From Trichloromonas sp034006665 (GTDB lineage Bacteria > Desulfobacterota > Desulfuromonadia > Desulfuromonadales > Trichloromonadaceae), in assembly GCF_034006665.1 (NCBI RefSeq), contig NZ_JAVESI010000002.1, forward strand, positions 62,001 through 126,000: a DNA stretch of 64,000 nt, written 5' to 3'. A program made the translations under genes and the position numbers. The notes under the pieces are model-generated. The model worked only from the letters and a program-made list of their open reading frames with translations, did no database searches and had not been told where the DNA came from. Shown in pieces: positions 18,032-27,150 of the stretch. Positions within the stretch are counted from its first letter, which is position 1. Each line of letters opens with the position of its first letter.

Positions 18032-18988
18032 TTAGAGTCCGTAGCCTTTCTTGCGCAGCACCAGGATAAACCAGGGCGCGCCGATCAGGGCGACGATGAC
18101 CCCGGCGGGAATTTCCAGAGGGGCGGCCAGACTCCGGCCGAGACTGTCGGCGAGACAGAGCAGGGTGCCCCCGCCGAAAAAGGAGACGGGCAGGGCGCGC
18201 TGGGCATCGGCGCCGACCAGATGGCGGACGGCGTGGGGAACGAGCAGGCCGACAAAGCCGACGGTGCCGCCGAGGGAGACGGCGGCGGCGGTCATGAGGG
18301 AAGCGGCGATGAAGAGGAAGAAGCGTTCCCGCCCGGGGTTGAAGCCGAGTCCGTGGGCAATTTCGTCGCCGAGGCCGAGGACGTTGAGCCCCTTGCTCCG
18401 CGCCAGTGCCAGCGCCAGCCCGCCCAGGATCAGGGCCAGGCCGCCGGGGATCAGTTCCCAGTTCGCCGAGGAGAGGTCGCCGGACATCCAGAGAATGGTG
18501 CGCTTGAGGCCACCGTCGCTGACCAGGGTCATGAGCAGCAGAAGGACGGCGGAGAAGAAGAAACCGAGGCCGATACCGCCCAGGAGCAGACGGTCTGGGC
18601 GTAGTCCTTCCGGTCCCCGGCCGAGAGCGGCGACCAGGGCGCAGGCGCCGAGTGCCCCGGCGAAGGCGAGAAGGGGCAAGGGCAGGGGGAGGCTACCGGC
18701 CAGCAGGATGCCGAGAGCCGCCGCCAGGGAGGCGCCGCCGGAGAGCCCGAGAATGTAGGGGTCGGCCAGGGGGTTGCGAAAGACGCCTTGGAGAATGAGG
18801 CCGGAAGCGCCGAGGGCGCCTCCCATGAGAAAAGCGACCGCCGAACGGGGCAGGCGCAGCAGCAGCAAGATCTGCCGGGACTCGGCATCGAGGGCCAGGG
18901 GGTTAAGTAGGCGCGGGCCGAAAAAGATTGATACCAGGGCTAGCAGCAGCGCCGCTGCGCAGGCGAGAAATACCCTTGTTCTTTTCAT
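18032..18988 (-). CDS. btuC: BtuC/FecCD-type permease
   Basis: 318 residues, about ten transmembrane helices. FecCD family landmarks: LPRSAVAFLMGGALGASGLI, GVFRNPLADPYILGLSGGA, and near the end GTVGFVGLLVPHAVRHLVGA with GGTLLCLADSLGR and PAGVIVALIGAPWFI. Starts with ATG overlapping the btuF stop (ATGA), so translation is coupled. Forms the membrane channel with the downstream ATPase. Confidence 0.88.
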   Translation of the reverse strand: MKRTRVFLACAAALLLALVSIFFGPRLLNPLALDAESRQILLLLRLPRSAVAFLMGGALGASGLILQGVFRNPLADPYILGLSGGASLAAALGILLAGSLPLPLPLLAFAGALGACALVAALGRGPEGLRPDRLLLGGIGLGFFFSAVLLLLMTLVSDGGLKRTILWMSGDLSSANWELIPGGLALILGGLALALARSKGLNVLGLGDEIAHGLGFNPGRERFFLFIAASLMTAAAVSLGGTVGFVGLLVPHAVRHLVGADAQRALPVSFFGGGTLLCLADSLGRSLAAPLEIPAGVIVALIGAPWFILVLRKKGYGL

Positions 18989-19833
18989 CGGTCGCTTCTT
19001 TTCGCCCCTAAGTTTTGACCGGAGGAAAGTTCGACGATGCCGCCGGGCAGGCGCGGTCCGGCACGATAAAGGGCATCGCTGACCGTGACGATCCGCCCGG
19101 GATGGCCCAGTTCGGGGGGGACGAGGCGTTGCAGCAGGCGTTGGGTCCGGGGATTATCCCGGTCGTGGCCGAGGCCGAGGAAGATGACATCAGGCTTGCG
19201 GCGCAGAGCTTCTTCCACGGAAAAACGCGGGTAGGCAGTGCCGGCGTCGGCGGCGATGTTGACGTAGCCGACCAGGGTCAGAGCGTCGTCGATCAGGGTG
19301 CCGGGACCGGCGACGATGAGCGGTTCCGGCCAGATGACGAAGAGCGCCTTCGGTCCCTCCCCGGCGGCAAACCGGGGAGGGGTTGTCAGCAGATTTTCGA
19401 GTTTTCGCGCCAGGATGTCGGCGGTCTCTGCGGCACCGACGCGCGCGCCGAGTTCGCGGATCCCCCCGGGGATTTCCGAAAGGCGACGGGGGGTGAAAAC
19501 GTGGATTGCGATGCCGAAGCGTTGCAACTGATCGGCGATATACTTCGGATTGCCGTCGGTGGTCATCACCACCAGTTCCGGTTTAAGGGCGAGAATCGAC
19601 TCCAGCGAAGGATTCGACATTCCCCCCACCCGGACCTTGTCCCGCGCTGCCTCGGGCCGGTCACAGACCGAGGTGATTCCCACCACCTTCTCGCCGAGAC
19701 CGAGAGCGAAAAGGGTTTCGGTCATGGCCGGGGCCAGGGAGACGATCCGCTCCGGGTCCTCCGCCCAGGCCGGGCGGAGCGGCCCCGAGAGCAGCAGGGC
19801 GAGAACAAGGAGGCGGGCAAGGACCAGGGGCAT
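18985..19833 (-). CDS. btuF: periplasmic cobalamin-binding protein (BtuF-like)
   Basis: 282 residues from ATG 19833, two bases after the btuB stop; a TTG at 19839 would overlap that stop. Signal peptide ends near PAWA. Helical-backbone binding-protein landmarks: RIVSLAPAMTETLFALGLG, VVGITSVCDRP, VGGMSNPSLESILALKPELV and KPDVIFLGLG. Class III periplasmic binding protein for B12 or siderophores. Sits between the TonB receptor and the permease, overlapping the latter by 4 bp. Confidence 0.85.
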   Translation of the reverse strand: MPLVLARLLVLALLLSGPLRPAWAEDPERIVSLAPAMTETLFALGLGEKVVGITSVCDRPEAARDKVRVGGMSNPSLESILALKPELVVMTTDGNPKYIADQLQRFGIAIHVFTPRRLSEIPGGIRELGARVGAAETADILARKLENLLTTPPRFAAGEGPKALFVIWPEPLIVAGPGTLIDDALTLVGYVNIAADAGTAYPRFSVEEALRRKPDVIFLGLGHDRDNPRTQRLLQRLVPPELGHPGRIVTVSDALYRAGPRLPGGIVELSSGQNLGAKRSDR

Positions 19834-19835
19834 GG

Positions 19836-21662
19836 TCAAAAGGAAGCCCGGAGTCCCGCGTAGACGGCGGCGTCGGGGGTTTCGTAACCGGCGACCTCCT
19901 GATGATCCTTGTCAAGCAGGTTGTTCACCCGGGCGAAGAGGGTGAGTGTCGGCTTCAGGTCATAGGAGAGGCGCAGGTCGACCAGGGAATAGGAGGGCAA
20001 ACACTCCTTGGCCGAACGGTCGAAGCGATTCCCGACGTAGCGGTAGTCGGCGCCGATCAGAAAGGCGGCGATGCGGTACTCGGCCGAGGCGTTCGCGGTC
20101 TTCTTCGGGCGCAGGGAGAGGCGGACGTCGTTTTCGAGATCGACGGGGTCCATGGTGGTGAAGGCGGCGTTCAGGGTCAGGTTATCCGTGGGCGTGAGGG
20201 TCGCTTCGAACTCCCAGCCTTCACAGCGGGCGCGGCCGATGTTGTCGGCGGTGAAGGTGGCGATGTTGTATTGAATCAGATTGTGATAGCGCTGCCGAAA
20301 CCACCCGGCGCTGAGAACCAGGCGGCCGTCGAGGAAGTCCTGCTCGATTCCGGCGTCGAAGGAGCGGCTCTTTTCCGGTTCGAGATCTTCGTTGCCGTAA
20401 AATGGCCAGTAAAGATCATTGAGGCTGGGGGCGCGGAAGCCGGTGCCGTAATTCCCCTTGAAACGGGTGCCCCAGGGTTTCAGCCGGTAAAGGATGCCGG
20501 CCCGGTAGGTGGTGTGATCGCCAAAGGTTTCGTGGTTGTCGTGGCGGATGCCGCCGTCGAGGATCAGGCTGTCGTCGAAAAAGCGCAGCTTGCCGTTCAG
20601 GTAGGCGGCGCGGTTGTCCGCGGATTCATCAAAATTTTCTTTAATATCGGCGGCTTCCCGGCGAAAGTTGAAGCCGGCCGTCACCGTGACGGGAGCGAAG
20701 TCGAAGGTGTGCCGCCAGTCGGCGATGCGGGTGTCGTTGTCGATCTCGGAATTGTTCCAGGGGGTGTCCGCATCCTTGGCGCGGTAGCGTTCCCCGGCCA
20801 GGGAGAGGGTCAGGCTTTGCTCGTAATACTTCGTCGGGTTGATCTTGCCGTCGACGGAGAGCAGGTAGTTGTCCCGTTTTTGCAAAAAATGACGATCATC
20901 CACCAGGCCGACGCCGTAGAGGAAATCGTCGAGTTCCGAGCGGTCCCGACTGTAGCGCAGGTTGAGCCCCAGTTCCGCCTTTTCCGTCGGGGTGAGGCGG
21001 ATGCGCGAGGAGACCGCGCTCTTCTGGTAGCCGTCCCGTTCCGAGCCGCTCTTGGCCACGGAGATGCCGTCGCTGTCGAAACGGTCAGCGGTCAGGCGGT
21101 AATTCCAGAGATCGTTGGCGCCGGCAAGGGTGGCCGTATTTTTCACCGTGCGGTAGGAACCGGCTTCCGTCGTCAGACTCACCTTGCTTTGGTCCGTGCC
21201 CTGGCGGGTGATGATGTTGATCACCCCGGCCATGGCTTCCGAGCCGTACAGGGTGCTTTGCGGGCCCTTGATGATTTCGATGCGTTCGATGTCGCTGGTG
21301 GCGATGCCGGAGATATCCACCGAGCCGGTGCTGGGGCTGTTGATCTTGACCCCATCGATGAGGACCAGAACGTGCGCGCTGTTACCGCCGCGCACAAAGA
21401 TCGAGGTGTTTTTTCCGGTCCCGCCGCTTTGCGCCAGATGCAGACCGGGTTGACCTCGGAGCAGGTCGGTAACAAAGGGAACACCCTTGGCCTCAATCTC
21501 TTCCCGGGTAATGACGTGCAGATCCTGGGTTACGGTCGCTTCCGGCTCCGCCCAGGGGGAGGCGGTGACGACGACCCCCGGCAGGGTGGCGACCTCGGCC
21601 TGGGCCGGGACCGTCGGCAGGATGAGTAGGGACAGGGACAGACAGACGATGCGTTTGAACAT
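19836..21662 (-). CDS. btuB: TonB-dependent cobalamin receptor (BtuB-like)
   Basis: 608 residues, close to E. coli BtuB. Signal peptide about 1-22, TonB box PGVVVTAS, plug domain with VITREEIEAKGVPFVTDLLR, NSAHVLVLIDGVKINSP and IERIEIIKGPQSTLYGSEAM. A 22-strand-type barrel follows, ending in ASF with a terminal Phe. Start ATG 21662 has GGGAGG at -7. First gene of the btu operon; a cobalamin riboswitch ends about 23 bp upstream and would mask this ribosome-binding site or terminate transcription when B12 is plentiful. Confidence 0.88.
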   Translation of the reverse strand: MFKRIVCLSLSLLILPTVPAQAEVATLPGVVVTASPWAEPEATVTQDLHVITREEIEAKGVPFVTDLLRGQPGLHLAQSGGTGKNTSIFVRGGNSAHVLVLIDGVKINSPSTGSVDISGIATSDIERIEIIKGPQSTLYGSEAMAGVINIITRQGTDQSKVSLTTEAGSYRTVKNTATLAGANDLWNYRLTADRFDSDGISVAKSGSERDGYQKSAVSSRIRLTPTEKAELGLNLRYSRDRSELDDFLYGVGLVDDRHFLQKRDNYLLSVDGKINPTKYYEQSLTLSLAGERYRAKDADTPWNNSEIDNDTRIADWRHTFDFAPVTVTAGFNFRREAADIKENFDESADNRAAYLNGKLRFFDDSLILDGGIRHDNHETFGDHTTYRAGILYRLKPWGTRFKGNYGTGFRAPSLNDLYWPFYGNEDLEPEKSRSFDAGIEQDFLDGRLVLSAGWFRQRYHNLIQYNIATFTADNIGRARCEGWEFEATLTPTDNLTLNAAFTTMDPVDLENDVRLSLRPKKTANASAEYRIAAFLIGADYRYVGNRFDRSAKECLPSYSLVDLRLSYDLKPTLTLFARVNNLLDKDHQEVAGYETPDAAVYAGLRASF

Positions 21663-21684
21663 GAGGAACCTCCCGCGAAGTTAT

Positions 21685-21843
21685 CGGACGCAAACGGTAT
21701 TCCGGCTCAGGGCGACCTACTGACCCGCCTTCCCGGGAGATTCCCAGTGGCTTTTCCCATGGCAAACGCATGGGTGGGCGTTCGTTCCCATCACGGCTGC
21801 GGGGCAGCGGGGGTATCGCACCCCTCTTCCGCGCTTGCGTCCG
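21685..21843 (-). promoter_or_regulatory. cobalamin riboswitch, proximal copy
   Basis: Read on the minus strand. The ends form a perfect 9-bp P1 stem (21835-21843 with 21685-21693). Inside are the family landmarks: CCCCGCAGCCGTGATGGGAA, GCCACTGGGAA, CGGGAAGGC, and a B12-box-like segment at 21710-21725 (GGTCAGTAGGTCGCCC). It lies directly before the btuB ribosome-binding site, so translational control is likely. Confidence 0.88.
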
Positions 21844-21854
21844 TGGTTAAAGAT

Positions 21855-21985
21855 GGCGTCGTAAAAACTCGACAACAACTGCGTGCTGCCATCGTCTCGC
21901 GGCTTCGACGTACATAAGTACGCTTCATTGCTCGACCATGGCGCGCCTGGCCTTAACCGCTTTTTGACTAGCCAGCCAAGGTGAT
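21855..21985. repeat. intergenic palindromic repeat-like element
   Basis: Non-coding segment between the two riboswitches with the small perfect palindrome CGTACATAAGTACG (about 21910-21923) flanked by partially complementary arms and poly-A/poly-T ends (AAAAACTCG near 21862, CTTTTTGAC near 21960). It resembles the long intergenic palindromes of Geobacter-type genomes, from memory. No coding frame here looks real. Confidence 0.4.
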
Positions 21986-22147
21986 GCTCTTTGCAAAAGC
22001 AGCAAACAAAAAAAGGTTGTGAATGAATCAACGGGGGAGGCGTTCCGCGCTCGGTTTGCCGGTGCGGGACGAGTGAAGAGCGGATTGCGCTGGGATGATT
22101 GTCGCGAGCATGCGGAAATCGAACACCTGTGCCTCCCCCGAGGCTTG

Positions 22148-22304
22148 CGAACGAAGCGGTATTCCGGCTCGGGGCGACCTACTGACCCGCCTTCCCGGGA
22201 GATTTCCCAGTGGCTGTTCCCATACAAACGCATGGGCGGGTGTTCGTTCCCCTCACGGCTGCGGGGCAGCGGGGGCTTTACACCCCTCTTCCGCGCTTCG
22301 TTCG
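22148..22304 (-). promoter_or_regulatory. cobalamin riboswitch, distal copy
   Basis: Second complete copy on the same strand, about 300 bp upstream of the first and nearly identical through the core. P1 is a perfect 11-bp stem (22294-22304 with 22148-22158); the B12-box segment is at 22172-22187. P1 differs in sequence from the proximal copy but pairs fully, which shows it is maintained as a structure. No gene lies between the two copies. Confidence 0.85.
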
Positions 22305-22578
22305 TGGTTTTCAAATGGAAGGGGAGCCGTTACGCAGGGTGGCTCCCTTTTCTGGACGGCGAAGATTAACACATTACCCCCCAGTGGGGAAAGCCGAAAT
22401 GTGTCTGAATGCAATGGTGAAAAAGGTGCCTGAAAAGGCAGGGGGAGTGGAGCGGAGTTATGCTAAAAAATCATGGGACACAGCCGTGGCCATTTCACCT
22501 GTCGGCCATTTCTCCTTGTCAAATAAAGGGGGGGCGGCTATTCTACTTTTCTTTCAACGGCTTTGGGAGGAATAAGTA

Positions 22579-23751
22579 GTGGGAAACGAGGATCGGCGCA
22601 TTCTGGTGGTGGATGACGAGAAGATCATTCTCGAGCTGACCTCCATGATCCTGCGCGCCCGGGGATTCGAAGTGCTCACCGCCGGAAACGGTGAGGAGGG
22701 CATGGCGTTGATCGAAGAGCAACGGCCGGCGGTGGTGCTGCTCGATTATATGATGCCCTACATGGACGGCCTGACGGCTTTAAAAAAGATTCGCGAAGGC
22801 TTCCCCGAGACCTACGTCATCATGTTTACCGGCAAGGGGAGCGAGGAGATCGCCGTCGAGCTGATGAAGGCCGGCGCTTCCGACTACATCCTCAAGCCCT
22901 TCAACAATCAGGATCTGGTCGACCGCCTGGAAACCGTTCTGCGCATCCGTAAAATCGAGTTGAACAATAAGGAACTGCGCCAGGAGCGGGAACGCCTGCT
23001 GCGGGAGATCGAGGACTGGAACCGCGAGCTGGAGCGGCGGGTGGCGGAGAAGAGCCGGGAACTGGAGCAGGCCCACGCCGAGATCGTTCAGGGAGAGAAA
23101 CTGGTGGCCCTTGGCCATCTCTCCGCCGGCATGGCTCACGAAATCCGCAATCCCTTGAATACCATCAGCCTCTTCATGCAGCTGCTGAAAAACGGTCTTG
23201 ATCCCGGTAGCGAGCAGGCCTCCTATGTGGATAAAGCGCTCAAGGAGGTCGATCGCATCGACGACATCCTCGTCAATCTTTTGGCCTCCAGCAAGCGCCC
23301 CCGTTATGAGCTGCATATGCAGTCTCTGCCGGAGATCATCGACCGGGTGCTCGAAGGTTTCTCCGAACAGATCCGGGCTTACGGGATTACCCTGAATAAA
23401 ACCTTTTCCACCCAGCCGCCGCCGATTCTCGCCGACGGCAAAGAACTGGAGCAGGTCTTCAACAATATCCTCGCCAACGCCCTCTACGAGATGCAGCAGG
23501 GGGGTACTCTCGGGTTCGACCTGCGCCATGACGACCGGGCCATTCACGTGACCATCAGCGATACCGGCGCCGGGATTCCCGAGGAAAACCTTCATCATAT
23601 CTTCGACCCCTTCTACACCACCAAGTCCAAGGGAACCGGTTGCGGCCTCTCCGTCGTGCTGCGTATCGTCAAGACCTATGGCGGGCGTATCTGGGTGGAC
23701 AGCGCGCCGGGTCAGGGGACGACCTTCCACGTGCAGTTGCCGCTGGAGTGA
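22579..23751 (+). CDS. receiver-histidine kinase (REC-HisKA-HATPase), soluble
   Basis: 390 residues from GTG 22579, with GGAGGAATAA before it. N-terminal receiver (VVDDE, phospho-acceptor D56 in LLDYMMP, KPF switch Lys), coiled-coil linker about 125-170, HisKA with H187 (HLSAGMAHEIRNPLNTIS), then HATPase boxes NNILANALYEMQQGG, DTGAGIPEENL and GTGCGLSVVLRIV. No transmembrane segment: a cytoplasmic kinase controlled by its own receiver, i.e. an intermediate in a phosphorelay. No partner regulator adjoins it. It ends 4 bp before the FAD dehydrogenase. Confidence 0.85.
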   Translation: MGNEDRRILVVDDEKIILELTSMILRARGFEVLTAGNGEEGMALIEEQRPAVVLLDYMMPYMDGLTALKKIREGFPETYVIMFTGKGSEEIAVELMKAGASDYILKPFNNQDLVDRLETVLRIRKIELNNKELRQERERLLREIEDWNRELERRVAEKSRELEQAHAEIVQGEKLVALGHLSAGMAHEIRNPLNTISLFMQLLKNGLDPGSEQASYVDKALKEVDRIDDILVNLLASSKRPRYELHMQSLPEIIDRVLEGFSEQIRAYGITLNKTFSTQPPPILADGKELEQVFNNILANALYEMQQGGTLGFDLRHDDRAIHVTISDTGAGIPEENLHHIFDPFYTTKSKGTGCGLSVVLRIVKTYGGRIWVDSAPGQGTTFHVQLPLE

Positions 23752-23755
23752 GCCA

Positions 23756-25345
23756 ATGGCTCTGCGCCTCCGGGAAATCCCCCTGAATCTGGATGAAAAC
23801 GAGGACTCGCTCCCCCGCAAGGCGGCTGCAATTCTCGGCCTTACTGCCAACGACATCCGCGATTTACGCATCGTCCGGCGGGGTATCGACGCGCGCAAGA
23901 AGCCCCGGGTTCTGCGGGTTTACACGGTAGAGTTCACCGTTGCCGACGAAGCCGCGCTGCTGCGCCGCCACGCCTCTATGGCCCGACTGGAAGCGGCTCC
24001 CGCGCCGGGTGTTTCGGAGATCGTTCGGATCACCCGCCCCCATCGGGCGCTGGTGGTGGGGATGGGACCGGCCGGGCTCTTTGCCGCCCTCCATCTGGCT
24101 GAGCGCGGCGTCACGGTGACTCTGATCGAGCGCGGCCGTCCGGTGGAAGAGCGGGTGCGGAACGTGGAGCGCTTCTGGGCCGAGGGCATCCTCGATCCGG
24201 CGAGCAACGTGCAGTTCGGCGAGGGGGGGGCGGGGACCTTTTCCGACGGCAAGCTCACTACCCGCCTGAACGATCCCCGGACTTTTCAGGTATTGCGCGC
24301 CCTGGTTGACTGCGGCGCGCCGGAGCGGATTCTCATCGAGGCGAAACCCCACGTGGGGAGCGACCGCCTGCGCCGGGTGCTGATCGGGTTCCGCCGCCGT
24401 TTGCAGGCCTTGGGGGTGGAGATTCGCTTCAATGCTTGTCTGGGGGGGCTCGACTGTCGTAACGGGCGGGTCGTCGGCGGTCTTCTGGCCGACGGCTCGC
24501 GGCTGCCCTGCGACAGCCTGGTGCTGGCCCCCGGGCACAGCGCCCGCGATACTTATGAAATGCTTCAGCGCTCGGGAGTTCTTCTGGAGGCCAAACCCTT
24601 CGCTTTGGGGGTGCGGGTGGAGCATCCGGCTGCGCTCATCAACCGCATCCAGTACGGCCTGCCCGACCATCCCCAACTGCCGACCGCCGATTACGCCCTG
24701 GCCTGGAACGATTCGGAGAGCGGCCGGGGGGTCTACTCCTTCTGCATGTGTCCCGGCGGCGAGGTGATCAACGCCGCCTCGGAAGCAGGTGGGGTGGTGG
24801 TCAACGGCATGAGTCTGGCGCGCCGGGACGGGTCCTTTTCCAACAGCGCCTTGGTCGTGACGGTGCGCCCCGACGATTTTGCGGGGAGCGATCCGTTGGC
24901 CGGAGTCCGCTTCCAGCGCCGTTGGGAGCAGGCGGCTTTCGCCGCCGGCGGTGGCGATTACCGGGCGCCGGCGCAGAATCTCATGGCCTTTCTCGGGCGC
25001 GCGGGGGGTGCGGTGCGTTCCAGTTGCCGTCCACCGGTGCGGGAAGCGCCCCTGGCCGAGGTGCTGCCGGACTTCGTGACGGTCGGTCTGCGCCGGGCCT
25101 TGCCCCATTTTGACCACAAGATGCGCGGTTTCGTCACCGCCGAGGCGACCCTGATCGGGGTGGAAAGCCGGACTTCCGCCCCCTTGCGCATCCTCCGTGA
25201 CGAGGCGGGACAATCCCTTTCCCATCCCGGGCTCTATCCGGCGGGGGAGGGGGCCGGTTACGCCGGCGGCATCATGAGCGCGGCCCTCGACGGTCTGCGC
25301 GTCGCGGTAAACATTCTCACCACAGTAAACGGGAGTTGTCTTTGA
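23756..25345 (+). CDS. FAD-dependent dehydrogenase, uncharacterised family (COG2509-like)
   Basis: 529 residues from ATG 23756. An N-terminal domain of about 90 residues (LREIPLNLDENEDSLPRKAA, IVRRGIDARKKPRVLRVY) precedes the FAD fold VVGMGPAGLFAALHLAERG. Then FGEGGAGTFSDGKLTTRL, a hallmark of this family, ALGVRVEHPAALINRIQYG, and C-terminal GLYPAGEGAGYAGGIMSAA. Widely conserved in bacteria and plastids with no settled reaction; redox of an unknown substrate is inferred. Probably co-transcribed with the kinase before it and the nuclease after it. Confidence 0.85.
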   Translation: MALRLREIPLNLDENEDSLPRKAAAILGLTANDIRDLRIVRRGIDARKKPRVLRVYTVEFTVADEAALLRRHASMARLEAAPAPGVSEIVRITRPHRALVVGMGPAGLFAALHLAERGVTVTLIERGRPVEERVRNVERFWAEGILDPASNVQFGEGGAGTFSDGKLTTRLNDPRTFQVLRALVDCGAPERILIEAKPHVGSDRLRRVLIGFRRRLQALGVEIRFNACLGGLDCRNGRVVGGLLADGSRLPCDSLVLAPGHSARDTYEMLQRSGVLLEAKPFALGVRVEHPAALINRIQYGLPDHPQLPTADYALAWNDSESGRGVYSFCMCPGGEVINAASEAGGVVVNGMSLARRDGSFSNSALVVTVRPDDFAGSDPLAGVRFQRRWEQAAFAAGGGDYRAPAQNLMAFLGRAGGAVRSSCRPPVREAPLAEVLPDFVTVGLRRALPHFDHKMRGFVTAEATLIGVESRTSAPLRILRDEAGQSLSHPGLYPAGEGAGYAGGIMSAALDGLRVAVNILTTVNGSCL

Positions 25346-26505
25346 AGAATATTTTTGTCACGCAGATCAAGGAGCGGGATTGGGTCGACGGGGTTTTCCT
25401 GGTTGGCGACAAGACCTTGGCCCTGGCCAAAAACGGCAAACCCTATATGACCTTGCGCCTGGCCGATCGCAGCGGCGAGGTCGAGGGGCGGGTCTGGGAC
25501 CGGGTCGACGAACTGGCTGCGACCTTCGAAAAGAACGATTTTATCGCCATCAAGGCCAAGGCCAGCGTCTATCTCGGCAAGATGCAACTGGTGATTCAGG
25601 AACTGGAGCCGGTTCCCGAGGCCGAAATCGATCTCGCCGACTTTCTCCCCGTTTCCGATCGGCCGGTCGCGGAAATGCGCGCCGAACTGGTCGAGCGGGT
25701 TGCCGCCCTGGGCAATCCCCATCTCAAGGCACTGATGGAAGCCTTCATCAAGGACCGTGAATTCATGAGCCGCTATGTGGCGGCTCCCGCGGCCAAGTCG
25801 ATGCACCACGTCTTTCTCGGCGGTCTGCTCGAACACTCCCTGGCGGTGGCGGCTCTGGCCGATGACGTCAGTCGCCGCTATCCCGGTATCGACCGTGACC
25901 TGCTGATCGTCGGCGCCCTACTCCACGATATCGGCAAGGTCGCCGAACTGCGCTACGAGCGCTCCTTCGATTACAGCGACGAAGGCAAGCTGATCGGCCA
26001 TATCGTCATGGGGGTGGAGATGATCGGCGAGAAAATCCAGGGCCTTCCCGGATTTCCGTCGCGGCTGGCGATGATTCTCAAGCATCTGCTCCTTTCCCAT
26101 CACGGCCAGTACGAATATGGTTCGCCCAAGCGGCCCAAGACCTTGGAAGCGGTGGTTCTCAATTTCATCGACGACCTCGACTCAAAGATCAACGGGGTGA
26201 GTGCGCATATCGCCAAGGAACCGGACCGGGAAGGTTCCTGGACCAGCTACCATCGCCTCTACGACCGTTATTTCTTCCGCGACGGTAGTTCCCGGGCGTC
26301 GTCCGCTCCGGCTCCGGTCGCCGCACAGCAGGAAACAGTCGCCGCTCCGCCGCCTTCCCGGCCGGTAGCGAGCGAACGGCCGAAAGCGCCGGAAGGGAAT
26401 CGAGGCAGGGAACAGACGAAGCGGGGTTTCGGTTTTACCCTGGGGGATCAGCTCAAGGGCAAGAGCCTCGATCTTTTCGGGGAAGATTCGGGCAGAGAGA
26501 GATAA
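25342..26505 (+). CDS. YhaM-like 3'-5' exoribonuclease (OB-fold plus HD domain)
   Basis: 387 residues from TTG 25342, which overlaps the previous stop (TTGA) and has GGGAG 6 bp upstream; TTG 25336 is an alternative. OB-fold about 1-90 (LADRSGEVEGRVWDRVDELA), then an HD phosphohydrolase domain: MHHVFLGGLLEHSLAV, LLHDIGKV with the HD pair, LLSHHGQYEYGSPKRPKT and FIDDLDSKIN. This order matches YhaM/CBF1 nucleases of Firmicutes. A Pro/Ala/Arg-rich tail (about 315-387) is disordered and not part of the family core. RNA is the probable substrate. Confidence 0.75.
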   Translation: MKNIFVTQIKERDWVDGVFLVGDKTLALAKNGKPYMTLRLADRSGEVEGRVWDRVDELAATFEKNDFIAIKAKASVYLGKMQLVIQELEPVPEAEIDLADFLPVSDRPVAEMRAELVERVAALGNPHLKALMEAFIKDREFMSRYVAAPAAKSMHHVFLGGLLEHSLAVAALADDVSRRYPGIDRDLLIVGALLHDIGKVAELRYERSFDYSDEGKLIGHIVMGVEMIGEKIQGLPGFPSRLAMILKHLLLSHHGQYEYGSPKRPKTLEAVVLNFIDDLDSKINGVSAHIAKEPDREGSWTSYHRLYDRYFFRDGSSRASSAPAPVAAQQETVAAPPPSRPVASERPKAPEGNRGREQTKRGFGFTLGDQLKGKSLDLFGEDSGRER

Positions 26506-26506
26506 C

Positions 26507-27136
26507 ATGATCATCGAAACGTTGCCGGTCGGGCCGCTGCAAGTCAACTGTTATATCGTCGGTTGCGAGAAGACCCGCGAGGCGCTGGTGATCGATCCCG
26601 GCGATGAGGGAGAGCGCATTTTCGCGGCGCTGGAGCGTGCCGGGCTGCATGCGAAGCTGGTGGTGAACACCCACGGCCATTTCGACCATATCGGCGCCAA
26701 TGCGTTTCTGGTGGAGAAGACCGGCGCCGAATTGCTGATCCACGAAAAGGATGTTCCCCTGTTCGCCCAGGCCGAGCGTCACGCCGAGCTTTTCGGCCTC
26801 AGCGTCGTTCCGTCCCCCGCTCCGACCCGCACCCTTGCCGGCAGCGAGGAGTTGAGCGTCGGCGAGCTGCGTATCCGGGTCATTCACACCCCCGGGCACA
26901 GCCCCGGCGGCATCTGCCTGCTGGTCGACGGCCATCTCTTTGCCGGCGATACCCTTTTCGCCGGTTCCATCGGCCGCACCGACCTTGCCGGGGGGAATCA
27001 CGAACAGTTGCTGGCCGCCATCCGCGAACATCTGCTGGTGCTGCCCGAGGCGACGGTAGTGCATCCCGGCCACGGCCCGGATACCAGCATCGGTCGGGAA
27101 AAACGCAACAACCCCTTTGTCGGCGCATTCATTTAA
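26507..27136 (+). CDS. metallo-beta-lactamase-fold hydrolase (glyoxalase II-like)
   Basis: 209 residues, the short form of the family. Metal ligands: THGHFDHIGA (HxHxDH), HTPGHSPGG, FAGDTLF and the final VHPGHGPDTSIG. Glyoxalase II proper has an extra substrate-binding C-terminal domain that is missing, so the exact thioester or other substrate is uncertain. Starts 1 bp after the nuclease stop and ends 14 bp before coaBC. Confidence 0.8.
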   Translation: MIIETLPVGPLQVNCYIVGCEKTREALVIDPGDEGERIFAALERAGLHAKLVVNTHGHFDHIGANAFLVEKTGAELLIHEKDVPLFAQAERHAELFGLSVVPSPAPTRTLAGSEELSVGELRIRVIHTPGHSPGGICLLVDGHLFAGDTLFAGSIGRTDLAGGNHEQLLAAIREHLLVLPEATVVHPGHGPDTSIGREKRNNPFVGAFI

Positions 27137-27150
27137 AGGGAGAGACCACT

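Noticed and set aside
19902..21629. 575-residue open frame opposite btuB
   Set aside because: Shadow of a well-supported TonB receptor; no motif or ribosome-binding site.
21717..22031. 104-residue minus-strand frame across the proximal riboswitch
   Set aside because: It runs through a conserved RNA structure and a palindromic element; no coding signature.
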